Source of the DNA: an uncultured Roseburia sp.
GTDB lineage: Bacteria > Bacillota > Clostridia > Lachnospirales > Lachnospiraceae
Assembly: GCA_934317215.1 (NCBI GenBank)
Contig: CAKREH010000004.1
Span: 67,235-131,234, forward strand
Length of the DNA: 64,000 nt
Direction: 5' to 3'
Positions within the stretch are counted from its first letter, which is position 1. Every line of letters begins with the position of its first letter. Shown here piece by piece: positions 16,459-24,770 of the stretch. The notes below the pieces were generated by a model that made no database searches, was not told the DNA's origin, and saw only the letters and a program-made list of their open reading frames with translations. The translations under genes were made by a program, and so were the position numbers.

Positions 16459-17149
16459 ATGAGCAGAATCATCAGTATTGGGAAGCAGGATTTTGTATCT
16501 TTAAGAAAGAACCATTATTTTTATTGTCAGCTTTGCGGATGTAAAACAGAACAATTATAAGGATGCTGTTCAAAAGATAAAAAATATTATTGTGGATGTT
16601 TATAGACAACACCGCTATCTAAATGAACAGGAATGTTTTACAGAGAATGAGGAGCGGCAGATCCTTTCCATAACGGAAAGAATGGATGATGTGACAGCGC
16701 AGGATGCGCTTAAAAATCTTTGTAGTTATCTGAATCTCTTATATGGAAAAAAAGTTTTGATTTTTTTAGATGAATACGATACACCCATGCATAGTCTGCT
16801 GACGAGATCAGCAGACCTTAGAAGTTCGCAAAAAGCATGCGAACTTCCCGAATGTAATGAAGGGGATGAATTTACCGGATTTATGAGAAGTCTTTTTAAT
16901 GGGACATTTAAGACGAATCCATATCTGGAAAGGGCTGTCATGACAGGGATTACCCGCGTTTCAAAAGAGTCTGTTTTTTCGGATCTGAATAATCTTACGG
17001 TAATTACAACAACGTCAGACCGGTATGCGGATTGTTTTGGATTTACAGAAGAAGTGTTTGATGTTTTAGATGAGTTTGAAATGTCTGAAAAGAAAGAAAT
17101 TGTAAAAGAATGGTATGATGGATTTGCATTTGAAGGAAAAATGTGTTGA
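16459..17149 (+). pseudogene. AAA-ATPase/PD-(D/E)XK-type gene, internally deleted and truncated
   Basis: The start, MSRIISIGKQDFVSLRK at 16459, is typical of the AAA-ATPase-like (PF09820) family. At about 16523 the frame changes to one reading IVSFADVKQNNYKDAVQK, which continues to 17149. Compared with the intact relative at 42419, the piece between YVDKT and VISIS is missing. That is about 70 residues and includes the Walker A loop TRPRRFGKTT. Walker B (IFLDEYDTP) and ITRVSKESVFSDLNNL remain. The frame ends at YDGFAFEGKMC, where the relative continues for another 270 residues through its nuclease domain. The gene therefore lacks both the ATP-binding loop and the nuclease and cannot be functional. 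Confidence 0.82.
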
Positions 17150-17189
17150 TCGGATCGTGAGAAGATATTAAAGAAAATGGAATATTCTC

Positions 17190-17218
17190 TTTCCACCCGG
17201 TATAAAACATGATACGAT
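17190..17218 (+). promoter_or_regulatory. Candidate promoter of the lipoprotein-MBOAT-DHHW genes
   Basis: TTTCCA (17190-17195), a 17-bp spacer and TACGAT (17213-17218) lie 40 bases before the start of the lipoprotein gene. Moderate match only. Confidence 0.4.
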
Positions 17219-17257
17219 GAGAAAAATAAAACCAAACAAAACAAAATGGAGATGAAC

Positions 17258-17833
17258 ATGAAAAAATATATTACATTAGTCCTTTCAATTTTTCTTGCAA
17301 TGTCACTTACTGCCTGTGGAAATAAAACAGACAGTCCAGATTCAGCCGGAAAGACAGAGATCAAAGATGCCAAAGAGCTTCTTACCACAGTCTGGAACAG
17401 CTACGAAGAAGACGGGAAATTCGCCATCGCAGGCGGAGATATGACGGAAGAAAATATGACAGAGGATGCGCCGGGAACATTTGGAATCACGGATGCGGAT
17501 GAATTAGACCGTATGCTTGGTTTTCCGGCATCAGATGCAGACAAGATCGACGGCGCAGCGTCCATCATGCACATGATGAATGCCAACACATTTACCTGCG
17601 GTGCCTATCATTTGAAAAATGCAGATGACGTAAAGAGCGTAGCTGCAGACCTCAAGGAAAATGTGATGGGCAGGCAGTGGATGTGTGGATTCCCGGACAA
17701 GCTGGTAGTAATTTCGGTGGATGATTACCTGGTATCTGTTTTTGGAGATGAAGAACTGGTAAACACGTTTAAAGACAAACTCACACAGACTTACGAAAAT
17801 GCAAAAGTCATCAGTGAGGACGGGATCGTATAA
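17258..17833 (+). CDS. Lipoprotein of unknown function upstream of MBOAT gene (DUF4358-like)
   Basis: This 191-residue protein has a lipoprotein signal with lipobox SLTAC (Cys20) and an acidic mature domain without recognised catalytic motifs. Its general layout, a segment that ends in a single domain with KSVAADLKENV and a final VFGDEELVNTFKDKL, resembles DUF4358 lipoproteins often found beside acyltransferases in clostridia; this is recall, not a search. I chose ATG 17258, preceded by GGAG at 17248-17251, over the ATG at 17246. Its stop TAA is followed directly by the ATG of the MBOAT gene with no gap, so the two are translated as a unit. It probably works with the acetylation machinery at the cell surface. 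Confidence 0.65.
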   Translation: MKKYITLVLSIFLAMSLTACGNKTDSPDSAGKTEIKDAKELLTTVWNSYEEDGKFAIAGGDMTEENMTEDAPGTFGITDADELDRMLGFPASDADKIDGAASIMHMMNANTFTCGAYHLKNADDVKSVAADLKENVMGRQWMCGFPDKLVVISVDDYLVSVFGDEELVNTFKDKLTQTYENAKVISEDGIV

Positions 17834-19234
17834 ATGTTATTTTCGAGTATCACGTTTCTGATTTATTTTCTTCCGTGTATGGTGCTGGTTTATTTTCTAG
17901 TTCCGGGGCGGATGAAAAATACAATGCTTCTTTTGGGGAGTCTGATCTTTTATGGATGGGGAGAACCGAAATACCTGCCGGTGATGGCAGCAGTCATCCT
18001 GGCTGGTTATCTGTCTGCCCGCCTGATCGGTATATGTCAGAATAAACGGCAGTCAGAAATTCTTTTGGCTGCCGCTGTTTTATTGGAAATTCTGCCGCTC
18101 GTCTATTGCAAATATGCCGATTTTTTTATCCGGAACTTCAATGTGCTGACAGGGCAGAAAATACCGCTGCTTCGTATCGCAATGCCGCTTGGCATCAGTT
18201 TTTATACATTTCAGGTCATCAGCTATACGGTGGATGTATACCGGGGAGATGTCCCTGCGCAGAAAAATCTGCTCACGTTTGCTGCCTATGTTGCAATGTT
18301 TCCACAGCTCGTTGCAGGGCCGATCGTGCGCTATTCGGATATCAGAAGTCAGCTTGAAAACCGCACGCATAGCGTGGAGAAATGTGCATACGGCATTCGA
18401 AGATTTGTGACCGGACTGTCAAAAAAGATACTGATCGCAAATGTGCTTGGGGAGCTGATCGGACAATTTCAGGCTTCGGAAGAAAAATCGGTTTTATTTT
18501 TCTGGATCTATGCGATAGCGTTTATGCTTCAGATCTACTTTGATTTTTCCGGGTACAGCGATATGGCGGTTGGGCTGGGAGCCGTTTTGGGATTTGATTT
18601 TCCGGAAAACTTCCGCTATCCTTATTGTTCCGCGAGCATTACCGAATTCTGGCGCAGATGGCATATTTCACTTGGTGCATGGTTCCGGGATTATCTTTAT
18701 ATCCCGCTTGGCGGCAGCCATGTAAAACCTGTGCGGTGGATCTTTAATATTTTTCTTGTGTGGATGGCAACCGGATTCTGGCATGGGGCGGCATGGAATT
18801 TTATTCTGTGGGGACTGATGTATGCGGTGCTTTTATTGATTGAAAAAACATGGCTTTCATCTTATTTAAAGAAACATAAGATCATCGGACACCTGTATGT
18901 GCTGTTTTTTGTGCTGATCGGGTTTGTACTTTTTGATGCATCCTCCGTGGCGGATTTTTGGGATAGCATCGTATCTATGTTTGGCGGGGGACAGATAAAA
19001 CCGGTTACGACAGAGAGCCTGTATTATCTGAAAAGTTATGCAGTGGTCATCCTGACCGCGGTGATCGGGGCGACACCGTTTCCTGTGAGATTATATGGAA
19101 GATTGCAGAAAAAGAAATGTTTAAAGCAGACACTTGACATTACAGAAATCATTTTGCTTGTAATGTTGCTGCTTCTTTGTGTGGCATTTCTGGTAGATGG
19201 TTCATTCAACCCGTTTTTATATTTCAGATTTTGA
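17834..19234 (+). CDS. MBOAT-family O-acyltransferase (AlgI/PatA-like)
   Basis: This 466-residue polytopic protein has about ten to twelve membrane segments. The family core is clear: SITEFWRRWHISLGAWFRDY near 260-280 and GFWHGAAWN with the presumed catalytic His near residue 316, the usual arrangement of AlgI and DltB. Such proteins pass acetyl groups across the membrane to a periplasmic or extracellular polymer. The start is fused to the end of the lipoprotein gene, and the DHHW gene begins nine bases after its stop. The polymer is unknown; no polysaccharide synthesis genes are nearby. Confidence 0.9.
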   Translation: MLFSSITFLIYFLPCMVLVYFLVPGRMKNTMLLLGSLIFYGWGEPKYLPVMAAVILAGYLSARLIGICQNKRQSEILLAAAVLLEILPLVYCKYADFFIRNFNVLTGQKIPLLRIAMPLGISFYTFQVISYTVDVYRGDVPAQKNLLTFAAYVAMFPQLVAGPIVRYSDIRSQLENRTHSVEKCAYGIRRFVTGLSKKILIANVLGELIGQFQASEEKSVLFFWIYAIAFMLQIYFDFSGYSDMAVGLGAVLGFDFPENFRYPYCSASITEFWRRWHISLGAWFRDYLYIPLGGSHVKPVRWIFNIFLVWMATGFWHGAAWNFILWGLMYAVLLLIEKTWLSSYLKKHKIIGHLYVLFFVLIGFVLFDASSVADFWDSIVSMFGGGQIKPVTTESLYYLKSYAVVILTAVIGATPFPVRLYGRLQKKKCLKQTLDITEIILLVMLLLLCVAFLVDGSFNPFLYFRF

Positions 19235-19242
19235 GGACGATT

Positions 19243-20343
19243 ATGGAAATAAAGCGAAAAGACAGAATCACCGTTATCATGATGGCATTGATCCTGTTTG
19301 GATTTTTAACAGGAAATATTGTGAAAAGTGATGAGAAGATTTCTATCTCAGAACGCAGAAAACTTGCACAGTTTCCGAAAATAAGTGTGGAAAACATCAA
19401 AGATGGTACCTTTATGAGTGGATTTGAGCCATACGCAAAAGACCAGTTTCCGCTGCGGAAGCAGTTTCGTGCGTTAAAGACGGCATTTTCTCTGTATGTA
19501 CTTGGGCAGAGCGACCAGCATGGACTTTATAGCAAAGATGGTTACATTGCAAAAATGGAATATCCGCTTCATGCGGATTCACTGCAGTATGCCACAGCAC
19601 GTTTTGGGGAAGTCTATGAACGTTATCTTTCAGGCACAGACACGGATGTCTATCTGACGATCGTGCCGGATAAAAGTTATTTTCTGGCAGATGAAAATGA
19701 TTATCCGTCCATGGATTATGATGTACTGGCAGAGCAGGTGAGAGATGGGATGGAATATGCACAATATATTGACATATTTGGAGATCTGCAGATTTCGGAC
19801 TATTATCACACAGATGCGCACTGGAGGCAGGAACAGATCACGGATGTGGTACGGCATCTTGCAGGGGCTATGGGGGTAGAGTTAACACAACAATATGAGA
19901 CAAAAGAATTAGAAAAGCCATTTTATGGTGTCTATTATGGACAGCTCGCACTTCCTGTAAAGCCGGACACGTTATATTATCTGGATAATGATATGCTGGA
20001 TCACTGTACGGTGTATGATTATGAGGATCATGTGGAAAATAAGATCTATGACCTGACAAAATCAGAAGGAAATGATTTGTATGAGATATTTCCTGGGGGA
20101 TCAAAGTCCTTGCTCTCGATTGAAAATCCAAATGCAAAAACAGACCGGGAACTGGTTATGTTCCGGGATTCCTTTGGAAGCAGCATCGCCCCGCTCCTGG
20201 CAGAAGATTATGCGAAGATCACACTGGTGGATATCCGGTATCTGCCCGTGGAGCGGATTGGAAACTATATTAATTTTAAAGATCAGGATGTGCTGTTTTT
20301 ATATAGTACGTCGGTGTTAAATCACAGTGAGACGTTAAAATGA
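19243..20343 (+). CDS. DHHW/AlgJ-like extracellular acetyltransferase partner
   Basis: This 366-residue protein has one N-terminal membrane anchor (about residues 8-28) and an outer SGNH-like domain. The DxHW motif is visible in YYHTDAHWRQEQ, and MFRDSFGSSIAPLL carries the candidate serine. Proteins of this group (AlgJ, AlgX, DHHW) receive acetyl groups from an MBOAT protein and attach them to polysaccharide outside the cell. I chose ATG 19243, preceded by TGAGGACG, over the upstream in-frame ATG at 19177 inside the MBOAT gene. It closes the three-gene unit. Confidence 0.85.
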   Translation: MEIKRKDRITVIMMALILFGFLTGNIVKSDEKISISERRKLAQFPKISVENIKDGTFMSGFEPYAKDQFPLRKQFRALKTAFSLYVLGQSDQHGLYSKDGYIAKMEYPLHADSLQYATARFGEVYERYLSGTDTDVYLTIVPDKSYFLADENDYPSMDYDVLAEQVRDGMEYAQYIDIFGDLQISDYYHTDAHWRQEQITDVVRHLAGAMGVELTQQYETKELEKPFYGVYYGQLALPVKPDTLYYLDNDMLDHCTVYDYEDHVENKIYDLTKSEGNDLYEIFPGGSKSLLSIENPNAKTDRELVMFRDSFGSSIAPLLAEDYAKITLVDIRYLPVERIGNYINFKDQDVLFLYSTSVLNHSETLK

Positions 20344-20421
20344 CAGGAGGCTGGGGCGCGGTCTTGTGCAATTTACCGATCAATAAACTTGAATGCACTA
20401 TTTGCCCCGGCATTCCTGTCA
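20341..20421. repeat. Hairpin between convergent genes, sharing a motif with the 33.1-kb element
   Basis: TGACAGGA (20341-20348) pairs with TCCTGTCA (20414-20421), and CTGGGGC with GCCCCGG just inside. The loop contains CTTGTGCAATTTACCGATCA, close to CTTGTGCAATTTGACAATCA in the right arm of the palindrome at 33087-33418. The first three bases are the DHHW gene stop. It may act as a two-way terminator for the DHHW and PHP genes. Confidence 0.55.
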
Positions 20422-20431
20422 GCGGATTCAA

Positions 20432-21235
20432 TCAGGGAATCGGGATAAATTCCGGTTTCCGGTTCCGAAATACCGTGTAATGCGTAAAGCCGGCTTCTTT
20501 TAATATAGAAGGGACTTTTTCAAAATCAAAAGCGACGTGCTCCGGCTGATGTGCGTCGGCACCGATCGTGATGATCTCCCCGCCAAGTTCATGATAGCGC
20601 TTAATGATGTCCTCGGTCGGGTTCGGGTGGCCGAGTCCGTATTTGAAACCGCCGGTGTTGATCTCAATCCCTTTGCCCTTGATAATAAGAGCCTTTAAGA
20701 TCTCATCGATGATGCCGGCATATTTCTGATAGGAATAACTGGCATTTTTATTTGGACCGTATCTCACCACATAATCGATGTGTCCGTAGACGTCAAAACC
20801 GTCAAATGCGGCAATGTTTTCCAGGATCGACTCAAAATATTCCCGGTAGCCTTCCTCCTCCGTGTGGTTTTCCCAATAAGCCGGGTAATACGGATCCACA
20901 CCGTGCATGACGTGGGAGGAGCCGATCACAAAATCAAACGGGTATTGTGACAGGATGTCGGCATGTATGCCGGCAAGATGCGGCTGTAACCCAAGTTCAA
21001 TGCCGAGTCGAACCGGAAGAACTTCCTTATATTTCTCCTGCATTGCATCCACGGAAGAGACATAATTCGGCAGATCCAGCAAAAATGTCTCCGGTTCGTC
21101 CGGATAGTCAATGTCAAGATGGTCTGTAAAACAGATCCCTTTTAAATTTTTTTGTCTAGCAGCAGCGATCATGTCTTCCTGCGGTGTGTGGCTGTCGCCG
21201 GAAAACTGGCTGTGCATATGCGTGTCCCATAACAT
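20432..21235 (-). CDS. PHP-domain phosphatase (histidinol-phosphatase HisK/HisJ type)
   Basis: This 267-residue minus-strand protein has the PHP metal-binding pattern: DTHMHSQFSGDS at the start, CFTDHLDI, GIELGLQPH, the SSHVMHGVD segment, YGHIDYV, and TIGADAHQPEHVA near the end. PHP phosphatases of this size often hydrolyse histidinol phosphate in histidine synthesis, although some act on other phosphates. No his genes are nearby, so the substrate is uncertain. I start at ATG 21235 because GAGGATC stands at a good distance; an in-frame ATG at 21247 is only one base after a GGAGG and is the alternative. It is convergent with the DHHW gene. Confidence 0.83.
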   Translation of the reverse strand: MLWDTHMHSQFSGDSHTPQEDMIAAARQKNLKGICFTDHLDIDYPDEPETFLLDLPNYVSSVDAMQEKYKEVLPVRLGIELGLQPHLAGIHADILSQYPFDFVIGSSHVMHGVDPYYPAYWENHTEEEGYREYFESILENIAAFDGFDVYGHIDYVVRYGPNKNASYSYQKYAGIIDEILKALIIKGKGIEINTGGFKYGLGHPNPTEDIIKRYHELGGEIITIGADAHQPEHVAFDFEKVPSILKEAGFTHYTVFRNRKPEFIPIP

Positions 21236-21393
21236 ATTGATCCTCATACCTCCAAGTTATATACAGTATAGCCTATCTTATAAAAGAAAAGAAGACACCT
21301 TTGTATATTTTGTATAAAATTCATGAAAAAACGACCGGAAAACTGCATATAGTGAAAAATTTAACAAACACAGAATAAAGTCGAGAAAAAGGC

Positions 21394-21452
21394 TTGAACT
21401 TTCAAAAGAAATTGGTTAAAATAAAGGAAGCTTGGGACGGGCATAAGTCCCA
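21394..21452 (+). promoter_or_regulatory. gap promoter and leader hairpin
   Basis: TTGAAC (21394-21399), a 17-bp spacer and TAAAAT (21417-21422) form a strong promoter. A small hairpin, TGGGAC/GTCCCA (21433-21452), lies at the very start of the message and may stabilise the 5' end, as expected for a highly expressed glycolytic gene. Confidence 0.75.
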
Positions 21453-21491
21453 TCAAGTTATCACATTTACAAATTCTAGGAGGAATTAAAA

Positions 21492-22508
21492 ATGGCAGTA
21501 AGAGTAGCAATCAATGGTTTTGGCCGTATTGGTCGTCTTGCTTTCAGACAGATGTTTGGAGCAGAAGGATATGAAGTAGTAGCAATCAACGATTTAACAA
21601 GTCCTAAAATGTTAGCACACTTGTTAAAATATGATTCATCTCAGGGTAAATATGAGCATGCTGATGAAGTTTCCAGCACAGATGATTCTATCATCGTTTG
21701 CGGTAAAGAGATCAAAATCTACGCATTCCCAGATGCAAACAACTGCCCATGGGGAGATTTAAAAGTTGACGTTGTATTAGAGTGCTCCGGTTTCTATACA
21801 AGCAAAGAAAAAGCACAGGCTCACATCAATGCAGGTGCTAGAAAAGTTGTTATCTCTGCTCCAGCAGGAAATGACCTTCCTACTATCGTTTACAATACAA
21901 ACCACGAGACATTAAAAGCTTCTGATACAATCATTTCAGCAGCTTCCTGTACAACAAACTGCTTAGCACCAATGGCAGATGCATTAAACAAATATGCTCC
22001 GATCCAGTCTGGCATCATGGTAACAATCCATGCTTACACAGGTGATCAGATGACTCTTGACGGACCTCAGAGAAAAGGTGATTTAAGAAGATCCCGTGCA
22101 GCAGCAGTTAACATCGTTCCTAACAGCACAGGTGCTGCAAAAGCAATCGGTCTTGTTATCCCAGAGTTAAACGGTAAATTAATCGGATCTGCTCAGCGTG
22201 TACCGACCCCAACAGGTTCTACAACAATCTTAACAGCAGTTGTTAAGAAAGCTGGCGTAACAAAAGAAGACATCAACGCAGCTATGAAAGCAGCAGCTAA
22301 CGAGTCCTTCGGTTACAACGAGGATGAGATCGTTTCTTCCGATATCGTAGGAATGAGATATGGTTCATTATTCGATGCAACTCAGACAATGGTTAACCAG
22401 GTATCTGATGACCAGTACGAAGTTCAGGTTGTTTCATGGTATGACAACGAGAACTCTTACACATCTCAGATGGTTCGTACAATCAAGTACTTCAGTGAGT
22501 TAGCATAA
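21492..22508 (+). CDS. gap: Glyceraldehyde-3-phosphate dehydrogenase, type I
   Basis: This 338-residue cytoplasmic enzyme oxidises glyceraldehyde 3-phosphate to 1,3-bisphosphoglycerate with NAD+ in glycolysis. The nucleotide-binding start INGFGRIGRLAFRQM and the active-site SAASCTTNCLAP with Cys153 are visible; WYDNENSYTSQMVR near the end is a family signature, and the length is normal. TAGGAGGAATT precedes the start. Its codons are biased to those of abundant proteins. It has a strong promoter and is separated from pgk by a terminator-like hairpin, so the two may be only partly cotranscribed. Confidence 0.97.
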   Translation: MAVRVAINGFGRIGRLAFRQMFGAEGYEVVAINDLTSPKMLAHLLKYDSSQGKYEHADEVSSTDDSIIVCGKEIKIYAFPDANNCPWGDLKVDVVLECSGFYTSKEKAQAHINAGARKVVISAPAGNDLPTIVYNTNHETLKASDTIISAASCTTNCLAPMADALNKYAPIQSGIMVTIHAYTGDQMTLDGPQRKGDLRRSRAAAVNIVPNSTGAAKAIGLVIPELNGKLIGSAQRVPTPTGSTTILTAVVKKAGVTKEDINAAMKAAANESFGYNEDEIVSSDIVGMRYGSLFDATQTMVNQVSDDQYEVQVVSWYDNENSYTSQMVRTIKYFSELA

Positions 22509-22542
22509 TCGACGGGTTACGATAACTATATGCGACTTTTAG

Positions 22543-22575
22543 CAGGTCCGGTCCTATTGGACCGGGCCTGTTTTT
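22543..22575 (+). terminator. Terminator or attenuator between gap and pgk
   Basis: CAGGTCCGGTCC (22543-22554) pairs with GGACCGGGCCTG (22559-22570), with one G-T pair, followed by five T. Because pgk starts 33 bases later without an obvious promoter, it may allow partial read-through. Confidence 0.85.
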
Positions 22576-22608
22576 ATACCTCAATTATATAAAAGGAGGA
22601 CATATTTT

Positions 22609-23832
22609 ATGTCATTAAACAAAAAATCAGTAGACGACATTAATGTAAAAGGAAGAAGAGTACTTGTAAGATGTGATTTTAACGTTCCGTTAAAAGAAGG
22701 AAAGATCACAGATGAGACTCGTATCAATGCAGCTCTTCCTACCATCCAGAAATTAATCAACGATGGTGGAAAAGTAATCCTCTGCTCTCATCTTGGAAAA
22801 GTAAAGAACGGACCAAACGAGGGTGAGTCTTTAGCTCCTGTAGCTGTAAAACTTTCCGAGAAACTTGGCAAAGATGTAAAATTCATCTCTGATTACCATG
22901 TAACAGGCGAGGAAGCTGCCAAAGCTGTTGCTGAAATGAACGAGGGAGATGTGATCTTATTACAGAATACACGTTTCCGTGGCGCTGAGGAGACAAAGAA
23001 CGGCGAAGAGTTCAGCAAAGAGTTAGCTGATCTTGCAGATGATTATGTATGCGACGCATTCGGTTCTTCCCACAGAGCACATGCTTCTGTTGCAGGCGTT
23101 ACAAAATTCATCACTGCAAAGGGTGGTTCTAACGTAGTTGGTTACTTAATGCAGAAAGAGATCGATTTCCTTGGAAACGCTGTTGAGAATCCGGTAAGAC
23201 CATTCGTAGCAATCCTTGGTGGTGCAAAAGTTGCAGATAAATTAAATGTTATCTCTAACTTATTAGAGAAATGCGATACATTAATCATCGGTGGTGGTAT
23301 GGCATATACTTTCTTAAAAGCACAGGGATACGAGATCGGTAAATCTTTAGTAGATGATACCAAGATCGATTACTGTAAAGAGATGATGGCAAAAGCAGAA
23401 AAACTTGGAAAGAAATTACTCCTTCCGGTAGATGCTGTAACCATCGCAGATTTCCCGAACCCGATCGACGCTCCGGTAGAAGTTACTGTATGTGACGTAA
23501 AAGATATGCCGGCTGACAGAGAGGGATGTGATATCGGACCGGAAACTCAGAAATTATATGCTGATGCAGTTAAGACAGCAAAGACTGTTGTTTGGAATGG
23601 ACCGATGGGTGTATTCGAGAACCCGACATTAGCAGAAGGTACGATCGCAGTTGCAAAAGCACTTGCTGAGACAGATGCTACAACGATCATCGGTGGTGGT
23701 GATTCCGCAGCAGCTGTTAACCAGTTAGGCTTCGGCGACAAGATGAGCCATATTTCTACCGGTGGTGGAGCTTCCCTTGAGTTCTTAGAGGGTAAAGAAT
23801 TACCAGGTGTTATGGCAGCCGACGATAAATAA
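22609..23832 (+). CDS. pgk: Phosphoglycerate kinase
   Basis: This 407-residue enzyme makes ATP from 1,3-bisphosphoglycerate in glycolysis. RVLVRCDFNVPL at residues 18-29 is the family signature, SHLGKVKNG and RFRGAEETKN follow, and the nucleotide-binding end has GGGDSAAAVNQLG and STGGGASLEFLEGK. AAAGGAGG precedes the start. It lies between gap and tpiA in the same direction. Its last codons are copied again downstream of the stop, once inverted and once direct (see the repeat at 23806-23897). It is slightly longer than many PGKs (about 395) because of the tail PGVMAADDK. Confidence 0.97.
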   Translation: MSLNKKSVDDINVKGRRVLVRCDFNVPLKEGKITDETRINAALPTIQKLINDGGKVILCSHLGKVKNGPNEGESLAPVAVKLSEKLGKDVKFISDYHVTGEEAAKAVAEMNEGDVILLQNTRFRGAEETKNGEEFSKELADLADDYVCDAFGSSHRAHASVAGVTKFITAKGGSNVVGYLMQKEIDFLGNAVENPVRPFVAILGGAKVADKLNVISNLLEKCDTLIIGGGMAYTFLKAQGYEIGKSLVDDTKIDYCKEMMAKAEKLGKKLLLPVDAVTIADFPNPIDAPVEVTVCDVKDMPADREGCDIGPETQKLYADAVKTAKTVVWNGPMGVFENPTLAEGTIAVAKALAETDATTIIGGGDSAAAVNQLGFGDKMSHISTGGGASLEFLEGKELPGVMAADDK

Positions 23833-23897
23833 GAGATTGTCAAAGTGTAAATTCGGCTGCCATAACGCCTTGGTGTGGCAGCCGACGATAAATAAGA
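23806..23897. repeat. Repeated 3' end of pgk (one inverted and one direct copy)
   Basis: The last 20 or so bases of pgk (GGCAGCCGACGATAAATAAG, 23814-23833) occur again at 23877-23896 in the same orientation. Between them GGCTGCCATAACGCC (23855-23869) is an inverted copy of GGTGTTATGGCAGCC (23806-23820), with one mismatch. The pgk transcript can therefore form a 15-bp hairpin ending past the stop. Confidence 0.85.
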
Positions 23898-23933
23898 TCA
23901 ACAAACTTTAAGATGGAAAAAGAGGATAAGATC

Positions 23934-24683
23934 ATGGCAAGAAAGAAAATTGTAGCCGGTAACTGGAAAATGAACATGACTCCAAGCCAGGCTGTTAAAT
24001 TAGTAGAGGAATTAAAACCATTAGTGGTAAGCGATGATGTAGAAGTTGTTTACTGTGTACCTGCAATCGACATCGTACCTGTTGTTGAGGCTTTAAAAGG
24101 AACCAACGTAGCAGTAGGTGCTGAGAACATGTACTATGAGGAGAAAGGTGCTTACACCGGAGAGATCGCTCCTGAAATGTTAGTAGACGCAGGCGTAAAA
24201 TACGTTATCATCGGTCATTCCGAGAGACGTGATTACTTCAAAGAGTGCGACTGCATGTTAAACAAGAAAGTGAAAAAAGCTTTCGAGCATAACTTAACAC
24301 CAATCCTTTGCTGTGGTGAGACATTAGAGCAGAGAGAGATGGGAATCACTTTAGACTGGATCCGTATGCAGATCAAATCTGACTTAAAAGATGTTACTGC
24401 AGAGCAGGTTGCTTCCATGGTAATCGCTTATGAGCCGATCTGGGCTATCGGAACAGGCAAAACTGCAACCACAGAGCAGGCTGAGGAAGTCTGCAAGGCA
24501 ATCCGTGACTGCATCAGAGAAGTATATGGTGCTGACACAGCAGAGAAAGTTCGTATTCAGTACGGCGGATCTGTAAATGCAGGTAATGCAGCAGAACTGT
24601 TTGCACAGCCAGACATTGATGGTGGTTTAGTTGGTGGAGCTTCCTTAAAAGCTGATTTCGGAAAAATCGTAAACTACAAATAA
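23934..24683 (+). CDS. tpiA: Triosephosphate isomerase
   Basis: This 249-residue enzyme interconverts dihydroxyacetone phosphate and glyceraldehyde 3-phosphate. GNWKMN at 9-14 with the active Lys, IGHSERR with the catalytic His near 95, and AYEPIWAIGTGKT with the catalytic Glu near 167 are all present; GGSVNAGNA closes the phosphate loop. I chose ATG 23934, which has AGAGGATAAG ahead, rather than the in-frame ATG 23913, which lacks a site. It belongs to the gap-pgk-tpiA glycolytic group and ends at a strong terminator. Confidence 0.97.
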   Translation: MARKKIVAGNWKMNMTPSQAVKLVEELKPLVVSDDVEVVYCVPAIDIVPVVEALKGTNVAVGAENMYYEEKGAYTGEIAPEMLVDAGVKYVIIGHSERRDYFKECDCMLNKKVKKAFEHNLTPILCCGETLEQREMGITLDWIRMQIKSDLKDVTAEQVASMVIAYEPIWAIGTGKTATTEQAEEVCKAIRDCIREVYGADTAEKVRIQYGGSVNAGNAAELFAQPDIDGGLVGGASLKADFGKIVNYK

Positions 24684-24697
24684 ATCATAATCAGGTT

Positions 24698-24741
24698 AAG
24701 GGGATTCTATCTGGGAGTGAAAGCAGAAAGAATCCCCTTTT
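24698..24741 (+). terminator. Terminator after tpiA
   Basis: AAGGGGATTCT (24698-24708) pairs with AGAATCCCCTT (24729-24739), and T residues continue to 24741. An open reading frame from GTG 24717 begins inside its loop and is therefore unlikely to be the true start of the next gene. Confidence 0.88.
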
Positions 24742-24770
24742 CACTTGATAGTGCGGAAAATGTGAAATAT

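Noticed and set aside
16726..17388. A 220-codon minus-strand frame
   Set aside because: It is antisense to the AAA-ATPase relic and the start of the lipoprotein gene; the plus strand has the conserved motifs.
24717..24770. GTG start extending the SGNH gene by 18 codons
   Set aside because: This start lies in the loop of the tpiA terminator, and the extension would destroy the N-terminal membrane anchor pattern.
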